Assembly: GCA_038522635.1 (NCBI GenBank) | Contig: JBCBJZ010000160.1 | Location: 1 to 7,877, forward strand | Origin: JBCBJZ01 sp038522635 | GTDB lineage: Bacteria; Pseudomonadota; Alphaproteobacteria; Rhizobiales; Hyphomicrobiaceae | DNA length: 7,877 nt | Reading direction: 5' to 3' | Part shown: in pieces, positions 1-6,267 of the stretch | Position numbering within the stretch: the stretch's first letter is position 1 | How the letters are laid out: every line of letters begins with the position of its first letter | Translations under genes and position numbers: made by a program | The notes under the pieces: model-generated | Seen by the model: only the letters and a program-made list of their open reading frames with translations | Databases searched by the model: none | What the model was told of the DNA's origin: nothing

Positions 1-2
1 GC

Positions 3-716
3 CTGCTCGTGCTCGCTGGCACCGGCCTCCTGATGCTGCCCTTGGCGTTCCCGATTGCTGGCAAGCCGCAGGCGAGCGGTCCAACGACGAGCGCGCGCCA
101 AAGCTTGGGCGCAGCCTTCGCCGAAGCGTTCAAGCTGCCGAGCTTCTGGCTGCTAACGATCGGTTTTTTCGTATGCGGCTTCCACGTGGCGTTCTATTCG
201 GTCCACTTGCCGGCTTACGTCGCCGACCAGGGCATGGACCCCTGGGTCGGCGTGTGGGCGCTGATGGCTGTCGGCATCGCCAACATCGTGGGAACCTGGG
301 CCGCCGGCCAATCGGCCAAGTTCGCCGAAAAACGCCTGGTCTTGAGTTTGATCTACTTTGGCCGCGTGTTCGTGTTCCTGGGGCTGTTATTCCTGCCGAT
401 CAGCCCGATGATGGTGATCATCGTCAGCACGGTGCTCGGCTTCCTGTGGCTCTCGACCGTTCCGCTGACCAGTTCGCTTGTCGCCACGTTCTTTGGCACG
501 ACCTGGATGTCGATGCTGTTCGGCTTCGTGTTCCTGTCTCACCAGGTGGGGTCATTCGCCGGACTTAAGCTCGCCGGCATGCTTTACGATCGTACGCAAA
601 GCTATGATATGATGTGGTGGCTGAGCGCCGGCCTTGGCCTGTTTGCAGCCCTGCTTCACTGGCCAATACGCGAACGGCCGGTACCTCGGCTGATGGCACA
701 GACGGCGCCCGCGTGA
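3..716 (+). CDS. MFS transporter, C-terminal half (5' end outside window)
   Basis: This is the C-terminal part of a major facilitator superfamily secondary transporter in the inner membrane; the reading frame is open to the left edge, so the true start is outside the window. About 237 residues are visible. A hydrophobic stretch at the start fits the sixth helix. A polar loop follows (KPQASGPTTSARQS), then six hydrophobic segments beginning near FWLLTIGFFVCGFHVAFYS, as expected for helices 7-12. The loop sequences AGQSAKFAEKR and AGMLYDRTQSYD fit the short charged turns between MFS helices. The overall look resembles the oxalate/formate and monocarboxylate porter branch, but the substrate cannot be read from this half. 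The protein ends in a short cytoplasmic tail (IRERPVPRLMAQTAPA). A small membrane protein gene starts 68 bp downstream. MFS membership is secure; substrate is unknown. Confidence 0.9.
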   Translation: MLVLAGTGLLMLPLAFPIAGKPQASGPTTSARQSLGAAFAEAFKLPSFWLLTIGFFVCGFHVAFYSVHLPAYVADQGMDPWVGVWALMAVGIANIVGTWAAGQSAKFAEKRLVLSLIYFGRVFVFLGLLFLPISPMMVIIVSTVLGFLWLSTVPLTSSLVATFFGTTWMSMLFGFVFLSHQVGSFAGLKLAGMLYDRTQSYDMMWWLSAGLGLFAALLHWPIRERPVPRLMAQTAPA

Positions 717-784
717 ACGGTCCAGCTGCGGCCGCCCCTCACGCTGGAAGCGTGCCACCGCCTTAAAGATGTGAGCGCCACGCT

Positions 785-979
785 ATGATCGAACATGCGC
801 CCGCCGCCGATGCGCCACGCACCGACGTCACGTCGGCGACAATGCCACGCGGAGTCTTTATCGCGCTGTGCCTGACGCTGATCAGCCTCCTGGGCGGCGC
901 GGTCTTCCTGCTGGCGCAACGTGGGCCGGCTATCTTGCTTGACCTTGGCAGCGCGGTGGGACAAGTCCTCTGCTTCTAA
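785..979 (+). CDS. Small single-span membrane protein, unknown function
   Basis: This frame encodes 64 residues that I cannot assign to a named family. It has a polar, Ala/Pro-rich N-terminus of about 22 residues. One hydrophobic helix follows at about residues 23-43 (VFIALCLTLISLLGGAVFLL), and the tail RGPAILLDLGSAVGQVLCF is amphipathic and ends at the stop codon. The layout suggests a membrane protein with a cytoplasmic N-terminus and a second membrane-associated segment. The ATG at 785 has only a weak upstream purine stretch; an ATG at 842 (residue 20) is an alternative that keeps the helix. It lies 68 bp after the transporter and could be co-transcribed with it, but no functional link is shown. 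That it is a real gene is inferred from the coherent helix, codon use and lack of a better overlapping frame. Confidence 0.6.
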   Translation: MIEHAPAADAPRTDVTSATMPRGVFIALCLTLISLLGGAVFLLAQRGPAILLDLGSAVGQVLCF

Positions 980-1041
980 GCCGCTGCATCGCTTGGCCGA
1001 GCCCGACGCGCATCACCAGGCGCCTCGCGCGGTCACCTCGC

Positions 1042-1072
1042 TTGACGGCACATCATCTCCCGCATCCTTAGA
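1042..1072 (+). promoter_or_regulatory. Possible promoter ahead of the ion channel gene
   Basis: TTGACG at 1042-1047 matches a -35 box. A weak -10-like stretch (TCCTTAGA) follows at 1065-1072 with a spacing of about 17 bases. Transcription would begin just before the ATG at 1088 and leave a very short leader. The -10 match is poor, so this is a suggestion only. Confidence 0.22.
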
Positions 1073-1087
1073 CGCAACTGGGGCCCC

Positions 1088-2005
1088 ATGGATGTTTCGC
1101 AACGCTTCGGCGACCTGCGCGCGCATCTCAAGCGCCTGATCACCCACCCCCGCTTTGAGCCCTTCATCATCGGCCTGATCGTCTTCAACGCCATCCTGCT
1201 TGGCATGGAGACGAGCCCCACGGTGATGGCCTACGCCGGCGAGATCATCCTGGCGGTCGATACGATCATCCTATGGATTTTCGTGTTCGAGATCGCCGCG
1301 CGCATGCTCGTGCATGGGGCTGCCTTCTGGCGCGAGCCGTGGAACATCTTCGACTTCGTGATCGTCGCGATCACGCTGATTCCGGCATCGGGCAACATGT
1401 CGGTGCTGCGCGCGTTGCGGATCCTGCGCGCGTTGCGGCTGGTCTCCGCGATCCCCTCGGTCCGGCGGGTGGTGGGCAGCTTGTTGTCGGCTGTGCCGGC
1501 GATGAGCTCGGTGCTGATCTTGCTCATGCTGCTGCTCTACGTGTTCTCGGTCATGGGCACGAAGCTCTACGGCAAAGACTTCCCCGAATTCTTCGGCACG
1601 ATCGGCGCGTCGGCCTATACGCTCTTCCAGATCATGACGCTTGAGGGGTGGAGCGGCGAGATCGTCCGCCCGGTGATGGCCAAGCACCCCTCCGCCTGGA
1701 TGTTCTTCGTGCCGTTCATCATTTTCTCCGCGTTCTTCGTGCTCAACTTGTTCATCGGGATCGTGGTCGATGCCATGCAGCAGCAGTCCGACGATAAGCG
1801 TGACCAGCTCTTTGAGGAAACCGAGAGCGAGTTGCAGCAGGTGTTGAGTGAGGTCCGCGCGTTGCGGGCGCAGGTGGCGACGTTACAGGCCCCGCAAACA
1901 ACCGTCGGCGGTGGCGGGGGTGGCGGCACGAGCGGTGCCGACCTTGCCGACCGGGCCGAGGCCGCAACGATCATCGAACCGTCGCGAAAGCCGCCTAAAG
2001 ACTAA
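1088..2005 (+). CDS. Voltage-gated cation channel, bacterial NaChBac/Nav family, TLEGW filter
   Basis: This gene encodes a 305-residue one-domain, six-helix channel that should assemble as a homotetramer in the inner membrane and pass Na+ or Ca2+ on depolarisation. S1 is at about 22-40 and S2 at 54-74 (acidic E68). S3 is at 85-99 (D89), and S4 carries four arginines at every third position (R108, R111, R114, R117). S5 is at about 136-158 and S6 at about 203-229 (NLFIGIVVDAM). The pore helix reads TLFQIM and the filter is T184-L-E-G-W-S-G190. Most characterised Nav members read TLESW, so Gly187 is notable. From memory of NaChBac, its S6 hinge glycine corresponds to Ser214 here. Residues 232-268 form a charged heptad-like segment, the usual C-terminal coiled coil, followed by seven glycines (274-280) and a disordered tail. 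The start has only GGGG before it. The next gene follows after 30 bp. Family is secure; ion preference is not. Confidence 0.93.
   Translation: MDVSQRFGDLRAHLKRLITHPRFEPFIIGLIVFNAILLGMETSPTVMAYAGEIILAVDTIILWIFVFEIAARMLVHGAAFWREPWNIFDFVIVAITLIPASGNMSVLRALRILRALRLVSAIPSVRRVVGSLLSAVPAMSSVLILLMLLLYVFSVMGTKLYGKDFPEFFGTIGASAYTLFQIMTLEGWSGEIVRPVMAKHPSAWMFFVPFIIFSAFFVLNLFIGIVVDAMQQQSDDKRDQLFEETESELQQVLSEVRALRAQVATLQAPQTTVGGGGGGGTSGADLADRAEAATIIEPSRKPPKD
1406..1438 (+). repeat. 15-base direct repeat inside the S4 coding region
   Basis: CTGCGCGCGTTGCGG occurs at 1406-1420 and again at 1424-1438, an 18-base period that encodes LRALRI then LRALRL. It supplies two arginine pairs of the voltage sensor. It may be a small tandem duplication or simply the same preferred codons used for a periodic protein motif. 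Confidence 0.6.
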
Positions 2006-2026
2006 GCCCGTGCAGGGTCAGCGCCG

Positions 2027-2032
2027 AGAGGG
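2027..2032 (+). promoter_or_regulatory. Ribosome binding site of the PhoD-like gene
   Basis: GAGAGG lies three bases before the ATG at 2036, directly after the channel stop codon at 2003-2005. It supports this start and suggests translation from a transcript shared with the channel. Confidence 0.5.
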
Positions 2033-2035
2033 ACG

Positions 2036-3169
2036 ATGTCGACGAAATCCTATCACCGCGGCGCGCGCCCTGACGCTTTGGGCCTCGGCTTATGCCTGCT
2101 GATGCTCGCAGGCCTTGGCGGGCTGAGCGTCGGGCTGTTTCAGATCGGGCGTGATGCGGGCGCAAACGTTGCTCCAACGGACGCCTGGCTGCCGCTCGAT
2201 CGCCGGCGCCCCCTCACCCGCATCGGCTTTGGCTCCTGCCTGCACCAACGCAAGCCGCAACCGATCTGGGCAGGCGTGCGCGCGCGCCGCCCCGACCTCT
2301 TCATCATGATGGGCGACAACGTCTACGGCGACATTCGGCCGCCCGCCATGACCAAGCTGATCGAAGCCTACCGCCGCCAGGCCCGCCAACCCGAACTGCG
2401 CGATGCGCGCGCCGCGTTCCCGTTCCTGGCCACCTGGGATGACCACGACTACGGGCGTAACGATGCCGGTGGCGACTTTCCCCAGCGCGATCAAGCGCGC
2501 GCGCTGTTCCGCCAGTTCTGGCAGGCAGCGGCCCCGCGCGGGCCGAACGAGGATGGCATCTACGCGGCGCGCACCGTCGGGCCTAAAGGCCAACGCGTGC
2601 AGATCATTCTGCTCGACACGCGTAGCTACCGCGCTCGCCTTAAGCGACCGACGGCCGCCCAGAAAGCCACCTATAAGGCGCGTGGTGAACGCTGGCCTTC
2701 GTATCTACCTGATCCCACGCCATCGAAATCCATGCTCGGGGCGGCGCAATGGACATGGCTTACGCGCACGCTCAAAGAACCGGCCGACCTGCGGATCATC
2801 GTCAGCTCGATCCAGGTGCTGGCCACAAGCCACGGCTGGGAGCGGTGGGACACACTGCCAGCTGAGCGCGCTAAGCTGCTCTTTATGCTGAAGGCGGCGG
2901 CGTCCACCACGCCGACGCTCATCCTTTCAGGTGACCGTCATCGCGCCGGTTTCTATCGCGACGGCAAGCTGCTGGAAGCCACTTCAAGTTCGCTCAATTA
3001 TTCCTTCAAGGGCCAGGACCCGCCCGATCCCACGCGGCAGGGCCAGCTTTACGGCCGCGACAACTTCGGGCTTGTCGACATCGATTGGGCAGGCGGCAAA
3101 GCCAACGTCTCGATCAACGACGTCAACGGTAAACCTGTCAAAGCGCAGACGCTGTCGTTGACACGCTAG
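2036..3169 (+). CDS. PhoD-like metallophosphatase (alkaline phosphatase D family), membrane-anchored or exported
   Basis: The 377-residue product belongs to the PhoD-like branch of metal-dependent phosphatases, which cleave phosphomonoesters or phosphodiesters outside the cytoplasm. A hydrophobic segment at about residues 14-36 is a signal anchor or signal peptide. It lacks a twin-arginine motif and a proper lipobox. The catalytic blocks are in family order: FGSC at 65-68, GDNVYGD at 93-99, WDDHDYGRND at 134-143, and SGDRHR at 298-303. These match the places where PhoD enzymes bind iron and calcium, through the Cys, Asp, Asn and His side chains. LLDTRSY at 192-198 and SSIQV at 257-261 are further typical blocks. 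The length is normal for the compact members of the family. It follows the channel by 30 bp and probably shares its transcript. The natural substrate (phosphodiester, phospholipid, nucleotide or teichoic-acid-like polymer) cannot be read here. No Pho box was recognised upstream. Confidence 0.9.
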   Translation: MSTKSYHRGARPDALGLGLCLLMLAGLGGLSVGLFQIGRDAGANVAPTDAWLPLDRRRPLTRIGFGSCLHQRKPQPIWAGVRARRPDLFIMMGDNVYGDIRPPAMTKLIEAYRRQARQPELRDARAAFPFLATWDDHDYGRNDAGGDFPQRDQARALFRQFWQAAAPRGPNEDGIYAARTVGPKGQRVQIILLDTRSYRARLKRPTAAQKATYKARGERWPSYLPDPTPSKSMLGAAQWTWLTRTLKEPADLRIIVSSIQVLATSHGWERWDTLPAERAKLLFMLKAAASTTPTLILSGDRHRAGFYRDGKLLEATSSSLNYSFKGQDPPDPTRQGQLYGRDNFGLVDIDWAGGKANVSINDVNGKPVKAQTLSLTR

Positions 3170-3309
3170 ATTGTCCTGATGTGCTGACAGCGAGGGCGCG
3201 GCCCATGCGCGCGGCGCCAAGGCAATGAGCGCCCATGGCTTCATCTTTTGGTGCATGCGGCCCTGCGGCCACGCCGCCATGGATTGTCACAGAACCGTCG
3301 CTCGCAGCC
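3170..3309 (+). other. Gap after the PhoD-like gene, weak hairpin only
   Basis: No gene is supported here. CCATGGC at 3233-3239 can pair with GCCATGG at 3276-3282, with a smaller GGCC/GGCC stem inside. No T-run follows (ATTGTCAC), so a factor-independent terminator is not convincing. Nothing else stands out. Confidence 0.4.
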
Positions 3310-3338
3310 TTGACCGCCTCACCCGCCCCTGTGCAACT
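3310..3338 (+). promoter_or_regulatory. Putative promoter of the cobalamin uptake operon
   Basis: TTGACC at 3310-3315 is a good -35 box. Transcription starting about 35 bases later, near 3345, would begin right at the first helix of the riboswitch (3348). The -10 region (GCAACT, 3333-3338) is a weak match, so the support is mostly the -35 box and its position. Confidence 0.38.
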
Positions 3339-3347
3339 CTCAGGTTA

Positions 3348-3582
3348 TGAACCGGTGTCCGGCACGGAAGGGCCACCTTCCGCCGTCGGCTGAAAAGGGA
3401 ACGCGGTTCGTTGTGCGCTGAGCCTGCCAAGGCCGGTCCGCTCGACGTGAAGCCGCGGCTGCCCCCGCAACTGTAAGCGGTGAGTGCCCCTTCATGAACG
3501 CCACTGCGCCCTCGTTTCACGTGGGGTGCGGGAAGGCTGAAGGGGTGCGTTTGAACCGTGAGCCAGGAGACCTGCCGGTTCA
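3348..3582 (+). promoter_or_regulatory. Cobalamin (B12) riboswitch, class I aptamer
   Basis: This leader RNA binds cobalamin, probably adenosylcobalamin, and lowers expression of the uptake genes when the vitamin is plentiful. All conserved blocks are present in order. AAAAGGGAACGCGGT is at 3393-3407. The B12 box GCTGCCCCCGCAACTGTAAG lies at 3458-3477 and continues as CGG. GCGGGAAGGC is near 3529-3538, and GAGCCAGGAGACCTGCC is at 3560-3576. The closing helix is visible: TGAACCGG at 3348-3355 is exactly complementary to CCGGTTCA at 3575-3582. An inner arm pairs CCCCTTCA (3487-3494) with TGAAGGGG (3538-3545), as expected for the peripheral domain of class I members. The next gene is a TonB-dependent receptor, the classic target. 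The expression platform lies in the following 314 bases and is not obvious. Confidence 0.97.
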
Positions 3583-3640
3583 GGTCGCCCATCTGCCAAC
3601 GCGGGGTGCGTTGCGGTACGGTCCTCCGGAGTGGCGGCTG

Positions 3641-3679
3641 ATGTGTAAATGTAGGGCGTCACGTCAGGACCACCGTTGA
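3641..3679 (+). CDS. Possible 12-codon leader ORF (MCKCRASRQDHR)
   Basis: An ATG at 3641 is preceded by GGAG at 3628-3631 with nine bases between, a workable ribosome site, and runs 12 codons to TGA at 3677-3679. The GGAG is the right half of the palindrome CTCCGGAG, so a hairpin could hide it. If translated, it could couple ribosome movement to the folding of the leader. Short ORFs with a nearby purine run arise easily by chance, so this is tentative. Confidence 0.2.
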   Translation: MCKCRASRQDHR

Positions 3680-3885
3680 CCGGATGAAAGAACGATCACC
3701 TGAACATCGCTAGCGTTGTGTCGAGCTAGCCCCCGCATGGCGCATGGATGGCGTTGTGAGGGCTGGCAAGGGCGTGCGTTGCGTTGCGTTTCAAGCCTCG
3801 GGCCTCACCGCAAGGGGCAAGCGATCCGTTTCTTCCGGGCCAGCCAAGGCCAACCGTACGTGTCCTCTACGCGCTCAACCGCGAC

Positions 3886-3891
3886 GAGGAA
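3886..3891 (+). promoter_or_regulatory. btuB: Ribosome binding site that fixes the receptor start
   Basis: GAGGAA lies five bases before the ATG at 3897. It favours this start over the in-frame ATG at 3744, which has no such site and no signal peptide after it. It is also the natural target for riboswitch control. Confidence 0.7.
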
Positions 3892-3896
3892 CGACC

Positions 3897-6071
3897 ATGA
3901 GATCATCGAAACGCTTAAGCCCGCTGCAGCGCGCCGGGCTTTGTGCAACATGCACAGCTGCACTTCTTGCGACCCATCCTGTGCCTTCGGCTCAAGCGCA
4001 GGGCACGCAACTCCCAGGGGTTGTTGTTGAAGGCGCGACGATCGCCGTGCCGCCCGCGCGGCGGCGCACCAGGCAGGTGACGATCCCGCAGACGCAACCT
4101 CAAGCGAGCGCACCCGCGCCCGTCGCACTACCCGCTCCGCCAGTAAGCCCGAGCCCGCAATCAACGGGCCCCGCGACGCCGCAGCCGATCGCGACGGGTG
4201 GCGGTCAACCCACCGGCAATCCTCCAACCGTCGCCGGTGGCATCCGCCGTGATGAGACCGGCACCAGCCTGACCGTCGTCACCAGCGACCAGATCGCAGC
4301 AAGCCAAGCCCGCTTTGCCGCCGATGCGTTGCGCGCGCTGCCCGGTGTCAGCGTCAACCGGACGGGGGGCTTTGGCGGCCTCACCAACATCCGATTGCGC
4401 GGGGCGGAAAGCAATCACACGCTGGTTCTGATCGACGGCATCGTCGCCAATGATTCCGCGGACGGCGCCTTCGACTTCGGTGGCCTGCTCGCCGGCGACA
4501 TCGCCCGAATCGAAATCCTGCGCGGTCCGCAAAGCGGCCTGTTCGGCTCAAACGCCCTCGGCGGCGTCATCAACATCATCACCAAGGATGGCCGCGGACC
4601 GGCCCGCATCACGCTACGCACCGAAGGCGGCTCGTTCGACACCGCTGCAGCGGGTGTCTCGCTGTCCGGCGGCAACGACTGGGCGCACGGGCTCATCGCC
4701 TACCGCGCCCGCACCACAAACGGCTTTGACCTTTCGCCGATCGGCCGCGAAGAAGATGGCTCGCGGCTTGCCTCCTTTGTCGCCCGCGGCGGCTTCAAGC
4801 TCGCGCCCAACCTCAAGATCGATCTCACCGCGCGCAACCAGGTCACGCGTGGTGACACGGACGGGCAATCGGCCCCCGCCGGCCAACTGGCCATCGCCAC
4901 CGACAGTGCTGACACGTTCCGCTACGACCTTTGGGTAGCCGGCGTGAACGTGCGCTACGACATGTTCGGCGATCGCCTCACGCACAACCTGTTCTTCAAC
5001 CGGCGGATGACCGACCGCACGAACGTGTCGTCGTTCGGTACGTCCTCCAACGATTCCGCAACCACGACCTACGGTTATGCGGGAACCTTGCGGCTGCGCA
5101 CGCGCCTCTTCGCCGCCGCCTCGCACACGCTGACCTGGAAACTTCAGCAGGAAGACGAGAGCTTCAAGACCACGCCGAGCTTCGGTGCCGGCGCCAACGA
5201 GGGGCGCTCACGGCTCGCAGCCATCGCGCAGTACCGGATCGGCATCGCCAAACGCGCCTTCGTGACCGCCACCGTGCGCCACGATGACAACGAGACGGTC
5301 CCCGACTTCACGACATGGCGGCTCAGCGCGACGGCCAAACTCGGCAGTCGCCGTTTGGGCATTCGCCCGCACGCCAGCGTGGGCACAGCGGTGAAGCTGC
5401 CAACGTTGTTTGAACAGTTCGGCTTCGTGCCAGGCTTCTTCCAGCCCAACCCAAACCTGGAGCCTGAAGAATCATTCGGCTTCGACGTCGGCGTCGAGTT
5501 CACCGTGCCTCAGGCGGGGATCGTCCTCGATGTCACCTACTTCAACCAGGACCTCACCAACAAAATCGGCTCACAAACGTTGCCTGGGTTCATTTCAACC
5601 TCGGTCAATCAGCCGGGCACCAGCACGCGCGAAGGCGTCGAGGTGGCCGCAAGTTGGAAGGTCACGCGCGGGCTATTGCTATCAGCGGCCTACACCTACC
5701 TCGACGCGCGCGAGGCTAATGGCCAACGTGAGGTACGCCGCGCGCCACACAGCGGTCGCTTCGATCTCGACTATACGTTCGATGCCGAGCGTGCGCGTCT
5801 CAAGCTATCGGCGGCTTACACGCATGACACGCCCGACGTGGCATTCCTGCAGCCGTTCTTCACGCCCACACGCGTGACCTTGGACCCCTACTGGTTGGTG
5901 AGCGTTGCCGCGTCCTACAAGCTGCGCCAAGGCGTGAGCGTGTTCGGGCGGCTGGAGAACGCGTTCGATGTCGACTATCAGGAGGTGTTCGGGTTCAACA
6001 CGCCGGGCTTTGCCGCCTATGCCGGCCTGAAGGTGACCTTCGAAGACGCCGATGGGACACCTGTGCGGTAG
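3897..6071 (+). CDS. btuB: TonB-dependent outer-membrane cobalamin receptor (BtuB-like)
   Basis: The 724-residue product should import cobalamin or related corrinoids across the outer membrane using TonB energy. Residues 1-34 are a signal peptide with cleavage after AQA. A TonB-box-like stretch (VVVEGATI, 42-49) comes next. A Pro/Gln/Ala-rich linker of about 65 residues (52-116) precedes the plug at about 118-230. The plug contains ALRALPGVSV, IRLRGAESNHTLVLIDGI, RIEILRGPQSGLFGSNALGG and VINIITK, all standard blocks. The rest forms the 22-strand barrel, with FEQFGF and NPNLEPEES as typical receptor motifs. Characterised BtuB proteins have roughly 590-610 mature residues, so this one is longer, mainly from the linker. 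The chain ends KVTFEDADGTPVR, with nine residues after the usual terminal aromatic. The riboswitch upstream and the binding-protein and permease genes downstream support cobalamin as the substrate. Confidence 0.93.
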   Translation: MRSSKRLSPLQRAGLCATCTAALLATHPVPSAQAQGTQLPGVVVEGATIAVPPARRRTRQVTIPQTQPQASAPAPVALPAPPVSPSPQSTGPATPQPIATGGGQPTGNPPTVAGGIRRDETGTSLTVVTSDQIAASQARFAADALRALPGVSVNRTGGFGGLTNIRLRGAESNHTLVLIDGIVANDSADGAFDFGGLLAGDIARIEILRGPQSGLFGSNALGGVINIITKDGRGPARITLRTEGGSFDTAAAGVSLSGGNDWAHGLIAYRARTTNGFDLSPIGREEDGSRLASFVARGGFKLAPNLKIDLTARNQVTRGDTDGQSAPAGQLAIATDSADTFRYDLWVAGVNVRYDMFGDRLTHNLFFNRRMTDRTNVSSFGTSSNDSATTTYGYAGTLRLRTRLFAAASHTLTWKLQQEDESFKTTPSFGAGANEGRSRLAAIAQYRIGIAKRAFVTATVRHDDNETVPDFTTWRLSATAKLGSRRLGIRPHASVGTAVKLPTLFEQFGFVPGFFQPNPNLEPEESFGFDVGVEFTVPQAGIVLDVTYFNQDLTNKIGSQTLPGFISTSVNQPGTSTREGVEVAASWKVTRGLLLSAAYTYLDAREANGQREVRRAPHSGRFDLDYTFDAERARLKLSAAYTHDTPDVAFLQPFFTPTRVTLDPYWLVSVAASYKLRQGVSVFGRLENAFDVDYQEVFGFNTPGFAAYAGLKVTFEDADGTPVR

Positions 6072-6073
6072 AG

Positions 6074-6114
6074 TTCATCTGCTTCAGGTGGGATCACCTG
6101 AGGCAAAAGATGAA
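6074..6114 (+). repeat. Strong hairpin just after the receptor stop codon
   Basis: TTCATCTGCTTCAGGTG (6074-6090) pairs with CACCTGAGGC (6095-6104) and AGATGAA (6108-6114) around the loop GGAT. Ten pairs including one G-U, a three-base bulge (AAA) and seven more pairs make a stable stem. No T-run follows, so it may protect the receptor mRNA end, act as an imperfect terminator, or be a dispersed repeat. Confidence 0.8.
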
Positions 6115-6137
6115 TGGCAAAACAATAGCTAAGATGT

Positions 6138-6165
6138 CGGTTCCGCTTCAAGCTGAAGCGAACCG
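6138..6165 (+). repeat. Second hairpin, palindrome leading into GCTCTAG
   Basis: CGGTTCCGCTTCA (6138-6150) pairs with TGAAGCGAACCG (6154-6165) around the three-base loop AGC, with one bulged C: twelve pairs. It is followed by GCTCTAG (6166-6172). The palindrome and tail resemble dispersed intergenic palindromes that I associate with Hyphomicrobiales genomes; this resemblance is from memory, not a search. Confidence 0.7.
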
Positions 6166-6170
6166 GCTCT

Positions 6171-6203
6171 AGCGGCCGGCAGAGAACCACGACCGGCCCG
6201 GCT
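6171..6203 (+). repeat. Third hairpin, GC-rich
   Basis: AGCGGCCGG (6171-6179) pairs with CCGGCC (6193-6198) and GCT (6201-6203), leaving a two-base bulge (CG) and a 13-base loop. It starts at the end of the GCTCTAG motif, so the two may belong to one repeat unit. Confidence 0.5.
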
Positions 6204-6267
6204 GTTGAGAAGAAGGCGCGGCAGTGATGGCCGCCAGTGCAACGGGCGCAATGTGCAAAGGCACCGG

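Larger units (their letters stand above)
3583..3896 (+). other. Long leader between riboswitch and receptor (expression platform)
   Basis: This 314-base untranslated stretch should contain the switch that turns cobalamin binding into altered expression. I see the 8-base palindrome CTCCGGAG at 3624-3631, with a short ORF just after it. GCTAGC at 3709-3714 and 3725-3730 can form a six-pair stem with a ten-base loop. Three tandem GCGTT units lie at 3776-3790. GGCTGGC (3761-3767) can pair with GCCAGCC (3839-3845) across a 71-base loop. No T-rich terminator is seen, so control of translation or Rho-dependent termination is more likely than intrinsic termination. Open frames crossing it (for example from 3744) look non-coding. 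Confidence 0.5.

Noticed and set aside
1271..1687. Minus-strand frame opposite the channel gene
   Set aside because: His/Arg/Asp-rich low-complexity translation typical of a shadow frame of a GC-rich gene.
3233..3282. Intrinsic terminator after the PhoD-like gene
   Set aside because: A seven-pair outer stem exists, but the loop is long and no T-run follows.
3287..3592. Minus-strand frame across the riboswitch
   Set aside because: It is antisense to conserved riboswitch helices; its length comes from GC-rich structure, and it shows no protein family features.
3776..3790. GCGTT tandem repeat as a regulatory array
   Set aside because: Only three five-base units in GC-rich DNA; too short to support a function.
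3744..3896. Upstream in-frame start for the receptor, adding 51 residues
   Set aside because: The added residues are basic and low in structure, have no ribosome site, and would bury a clear signal peptide that begins at 3897 with a good GAGGAA site.
4614..5126. Long minus-strand frame inside the receptor gene
   Set aside because: It mirrors receptor codons and shows no start site or domain; the + strand frame is fully explained.
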